Made by a program: the position numbers and the translations under genes. Positions 61,195 through 64,000 of a stretch of 64,000 bases of DNA are shown here, piece by piece. The notes beneath the pieces are model-generated. The model worked only from the letters and a program-made list of their open reading frames with translations, was not told the DNA's origin and did no database searches. The stretch is from VXNE01 sp965203615 (GTDB lineage Bacteria > Pseudomonadota > Gammaproteobacteria > Pseudomonadales > Azotimanducaceae), in NCBI GenBank assembly GCA_965203615.1, contig OZ241900.1, positions 434,001 to 498,000 of the forward strand. Reading direction: 5' to 3'. How positions within the stretch are numbered: position 1 is the stretch's first letter; every line of letters starts with the position of its first letter.

Positions 61195-63842
61195 GCCGCC
61201 TGCCCGACACGGCGGAACTGCGGTACCGCATCAGCGTCGCCGACGCCAACCTGGCCGCCCGGTTCTGGGATGGTGAGGATGTCGATCTGCTCGTCGCCGA
61301 GCGGGCGCGGTTCATCGACGCGTTTCTTGCGGAAATCTGGCAACACTGGTTCGAGTATCGCAGCGACATCGCGCTGCTCGCGTTGGGCGGCTACGGTCGA
61401 GGCGAACTGCATCCGCAATCCGACATCGATCTACTGATTCTTGTCAGCCGGGCGAAGTCGGGCAGCGAGGAGATCGCCGCTTTCGTGCGCTTCCTGTGGG
61501 ACCTGAACCTCGATATAGGGCACAGCGTGCGCACGGTTCGCGATTGCGTGCGCGAGGCCGCGCGGGACATCACGGTCATCACCTCGTTGTACGAACGCCG
61601 CCGACTGACAGGTTCCGCAATCCTCTGCGGCAAGCTCGACCGCGCCCTGGGCAGGAGGCGGATCTGGCCAAGCCGCGCATTTTTCGCCGCCAAGCGCAAC
61701 GAGCAGGCGCAACGGCACGCGCAGTTCGACGATGTCGAATACAACCTCGAACCCAATATCAAGGGCGGCCCGGGAGGCCTGCGGGACATCCAGACCATCG
61801 GCTGGATCACCGAGCGCCACCTCGGCACGTCTCACCTGAGCGAGCTCACGCGAAACGGCTACCTGACCCCGCAGGAGCGCACCTGGCTGATCGACGGCCG
61901 CCGATTCCTGTTCAAGGTGCGCTTCGGGCTGCATCTCGTCGCGGGACGCAAGGAGGACCGGCTGCTGTTCGACCACCAGCGCGCACTGGCACAACGATTC
62001 GGCTACCGAGACTCCGACGCGCAGCTTGCCGTGGAGCAGTTCATGCACGACTACTACCGTCACGTACTGGCGTTGCGGGAGGTCAACGACATGCTGCTGC
62101 AGCACTTTGACGAGGCGATCCTGCGTGCCAGGGAACGTCCGCGCATCGAACAGATCAACGCGAGATTCCAACTCCGCAACCACTACATCGAAACCACGTC
62201 GCCGCAGGTGTTTCGCGAAGACCCCGCGGCACTGATAGAAATATTCCTCATCATGGCGCATCGGCCGGACATCGCCGGCGTGCGCGCGGAGACCGTGCGT
62301 TGCGTTCGCGACAACCTGGAACTCATCGACGACGACTTCCACCGCAACGCGAAGGCCACGGCCTATTTTCTGGAACTGCTCCGGTCACCGAACGCGCAGC
62401 TTTCCCGAATGCGCCGCTACGGCGTGCTCGGCCGCTACATCCCGGAGTTCGGACGCATCGTGGGCCAGATGCAGCACGACCTGTTCCACATCTATACCGT
62501 TGACGCGCACACGATCATGGTGACCGAGAATCTGCGCCGTCTGCGCGACGGGTCCACCGAAGAACGCTTTCCGCTGGCGACGCAATGCGCGCAGAACGTG
62601 CCAGAGGTCGAACTGCTCTACCTTGCGGGACTGTTTCACGACATCAGCAAGGGCCGGGGCGGAGACCACTCGGAACTCGGCGCGATCGACGCCATCGCCT
62701 TCTGCCAACGCCATGGCCTCGACGCCGGGGACACCGAACTGGTGGGGTGGCTGGTGCGTGACCACCTGCTGATGTCCACCACCGCCCAGCGCGAGGACAT
62801 CTACGACGCCGACGTCGTCGAAGCGTTCGCCGAACGCGTCGGAACGCAGTCCCGGCTGGACTACCTGTATGCGCTCACGGTCGCGGACATCACGGCGACC
62901 AATCCGAGCCTGTGGAACAGTTGGCGCGCCACGCTCATGAACCAGCTCTACGCCGAAACCCGCCTCGCGCTGGCCCCCGGCGTGACGCCGCAACCGGAGG
63001 ACCGCATCGCCAATCGCACGGCAAGAGCCCTCGAGACCCTGGCGCAGCGCGGCATCCATCGAGACGAAGCCCTGGCGCTCTGGGACGATCCAACCAACGA
63101 GTTCTTTCTGCGTCACACGGCGATGCAGATCGCCGACATCACCGCCGCGATGCACCACCACGACGTGCTCTCGGGTCCGCTGGTGATGCTCCTTGACCTG
63201 CATGCCCCCGGCCGGGAGGAAAGCGTGACCGAAGTCCTCGTCTACACGCCCGATCGCCCCAGGCTGTTCGCCGCCAGCGCCGTCGCACTGGACCAGTTGA
63301 ACCTGCGGGTCCATGACGCCAGCATCAACACCAGCGCCGGCGGCCTGTGCTTCAATTCCTACATCGTGCTGGACGAGGACGGTCGTTCTCTTCGCCAGGA
63401 CGACGCGCGCCGAAGGCGTATTCGAACGGTCCTGGCAAACGCCCTGGCGGATCCGAACCCGGACTCGGAAGGGCCGACGCGGCATGTGTCCAGGCGGCTG
63501 AAGCAGTTCGTCACACCCACCGAAGCCACCATGAGCACGGAGCCGGACTGGGAACACAGCGTGCTCAAGGTCGTAACTTCCGATCGACCCGGCCTGCTGG
63601 TCCGCCTCGGCCTGCTGTTCGTCGAACTCGGCATCTCGGTACAGCGCGCGCACATCACGACGCTGGGCGAGCAGGTCGAGGACATGTTCCAGATCGCCAA
63701 GGTTCCGGAACCGGCCGACGCCGAACGCATCTGCGCCGCGATCCGAAACCGCCTGGACACCGCGCATGGCGCCCTCAGCCCAGCGCACCAGAACGCAGTC
63801 GGTATCCACGAACACGCCGAGCAGCACAGGAACACCCGATGA
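61191..63842 (+). CDS. glnD: PII uridylyltransferase/uridylyl-removing enzyme
   Basis: Nitrogen sensor that modifies PII proteins according to glutamine. 883 residues, TTG start in the map stop; a longer frame inside map is not used. Nucleotidyltransferase motif GGYGRGELHPQSDIDLLIL near 64; HD domain with LFHDISKGRGGDHSELG near 481; two ACT domains after about 690 (RPRLFAASAVALDQLNLRVH and RPGLLVRLGLLFVELGISVQ). Coupled to dapC by ATGA. Confidence 0.97.
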   Translation: MSRLPDTAELRYRISVADANLAARFWDGEDVDLLVAERARFIDAFLAEIWQHWFEYRSDIALLALGGYGRGELHPQSDIDLLILVSRAKSGSEEIAAFVRFLWDLNLDIGHSVRTVRDCVREAARDITVITSLYERRRLTGSAILCGKLDRALGRRRIWPSRAFFAAKRNEQAQRHAQFDDVEYNLEPNIKGGPGGLRDIQTIGWITERHLGTSHLSELTRNGYLTPQERTWLIDGRRFLFKVRFGLHLVAGRKEDRLLFDHQRALAQRFGYRDSDAQLAVEQFMHDYYRHVLALREVNDMLLQHFDEAILRARERPRIEQINARFQLRNHYIETTSPQVFREDPAALIEIFLIMAHRPDIAGVRAETVRCVRDNLELIDDDFHRNAKATAYFLELLRSPNAQLSRMRRYGVLGRYIPEFGRIVGQMQHDLFHIYTVDAHTIMVTENLRRLRDGSTEERFPLATQCAQNVPEVELLYLAGLFHDISKGRGGDHSELGAIDAIAFCQRHGLDAGDTELVGWLVRDHLLMSTTAQREDIYDADVVEAFAERVGTQSRLDYLYALTVADITATNPSLWNSWRATLMNQLYAETRLALAPGVTPQPEDRIANRTARALETLAQRGIHRDEALALWDDPTNEFFLRHTAMQIADITAAMHHHDVLSGPLVMLLDLHAPGREESVTEVLVYTPDRPRLFAASAVALDQLNLRVHDASINTSAGGLCFNSYIVLDEDGRSLRQDDARRRRIRTVLANALADPNPDSEGPTRHVSRRLKQFVTPTEATMSTEPDWEHSVLKVVTSDRPGLLVRLGLLFVELGISVQRAHITTLGEQVEDMFQIAKVPEPADAERICAAIRNRLDTAHGALSPAHQNAVGIHEHAEQHRNTR

Positions 63843-64000
63843 ATCCGCATCTCGACGCCCTGCAGGCGTATCCCTTTGAACGCCTGGACGCGTTGAAAGC
63901 CTGTGTCGAGCCGCCGGCGGGAACGCCGCACGTGCCGCTCTACATCGGCGAGCCGAAACACGCGCCGCCCGACTTCGTCATCGAGTCCCTAAGCGATGCG
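63839..64000 (+). CDS. dapC: probable succinyldiaminopimelate aminotransferase, N-terminus
   Basis: The first 54 codons before the window ends: MNPHLDALQAYPFERLDALK, then PLYIGEPKHAPPDFVIESL. This fits the DapC start and its usual place after glnD. The enzyme belongs to lysine and peptidoglycan precursor synthesis. Overlaps the glnD stop by four bases. Confidence 0.8.
   Translation, partial: MNPHLDALQAYPFERLDALKACVEPPAGTPHVPLYIGEPKHAPPDFVIESLSDA

Overview
The window is high-GC bacterial chromosome. Its right two thirds carry the conserved gene neighbourhoods of a gammaproteobacterium: recA-recX-alaS-lysC next to tRNA-Ser(GCT), mutS-fdxA, pyrG-kdsA-eno-ftsB-truD-nlpD, and the rpsB-tsf-frr-uppS-cdsA-rseP-bamA-skp-lpxD-fabZ-lpxA-lpxB-rnhB-dnaE cluster with map-glnD-dapC divergent from rpsB. 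I cannot assign the organism below class from the sequence alone.

Bases 1-22535 are accessory DNA abutting the 3' end of tRNA-Ser(GCT) (22536-22627, minus), a typical integration site. The region is a defence island mixed with mobile DNA. From left to right it holds: a NERD nuclease-STAND NTPase gene cut by the window edge; a cysteine-rich protein and a cluster of palindromic TAATGCCGAG repeats; a small hypothetical gene; a two-gene operon with an AbiV/HEPN-like protein; an rve-type insertion sequence; an old HTH-integrase-coiled-coil module whose integrase is split by a RIT element (three overlapping tyrosine recombinases); a complete type I restriction-modification operon (hsdR-hsdM-hsdS) translationally coupled behind a FitAB/VapBC-like toxin-antitoxin pair; and a long SIR2-domain protein.

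Bases 22536-35291 hold tRNA-Ser, a MOSC protein, lysC, alaS, recX (with a 14-unit coding minisatellite), recA with a LexA box, mutS, fdxA and a TonB-dependent receptor. Bases 35500-42591 hold pyrG-kdsA-eno-ftsB-truD-DUF368(PopT)-nlpD on the plus strand, converging on tilS-dnaE-rnhB-lpxB-lpxA-fabZ-lpxD-skp-bamA-rseP-cdsA-uppS-frr-tsf-rpsB on the minus strand. Against the usual order the pyrG...nlpD block is inverted.

Several genes normally embedded in these clusters are missing with clean, tight junctions: dxr (between cdsA and rseP), ispD and ispF (between ftsB and truD), pyrH (between tsf and frr), accA (after dnaE), csrA (after lysC), and surE, pcm and rpoS (around nlpD). dxr, ispD and ispF all belong to the MEP isoprenoid pathway, so their joint absence from two loci suggests that this lineage makes isoprenoids another way. 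Together the core genes cover translation, lipid A and outer-membrane assembly, undecaprenyl/phospholipid synthesis, DNA repair and nitrogen signalling.
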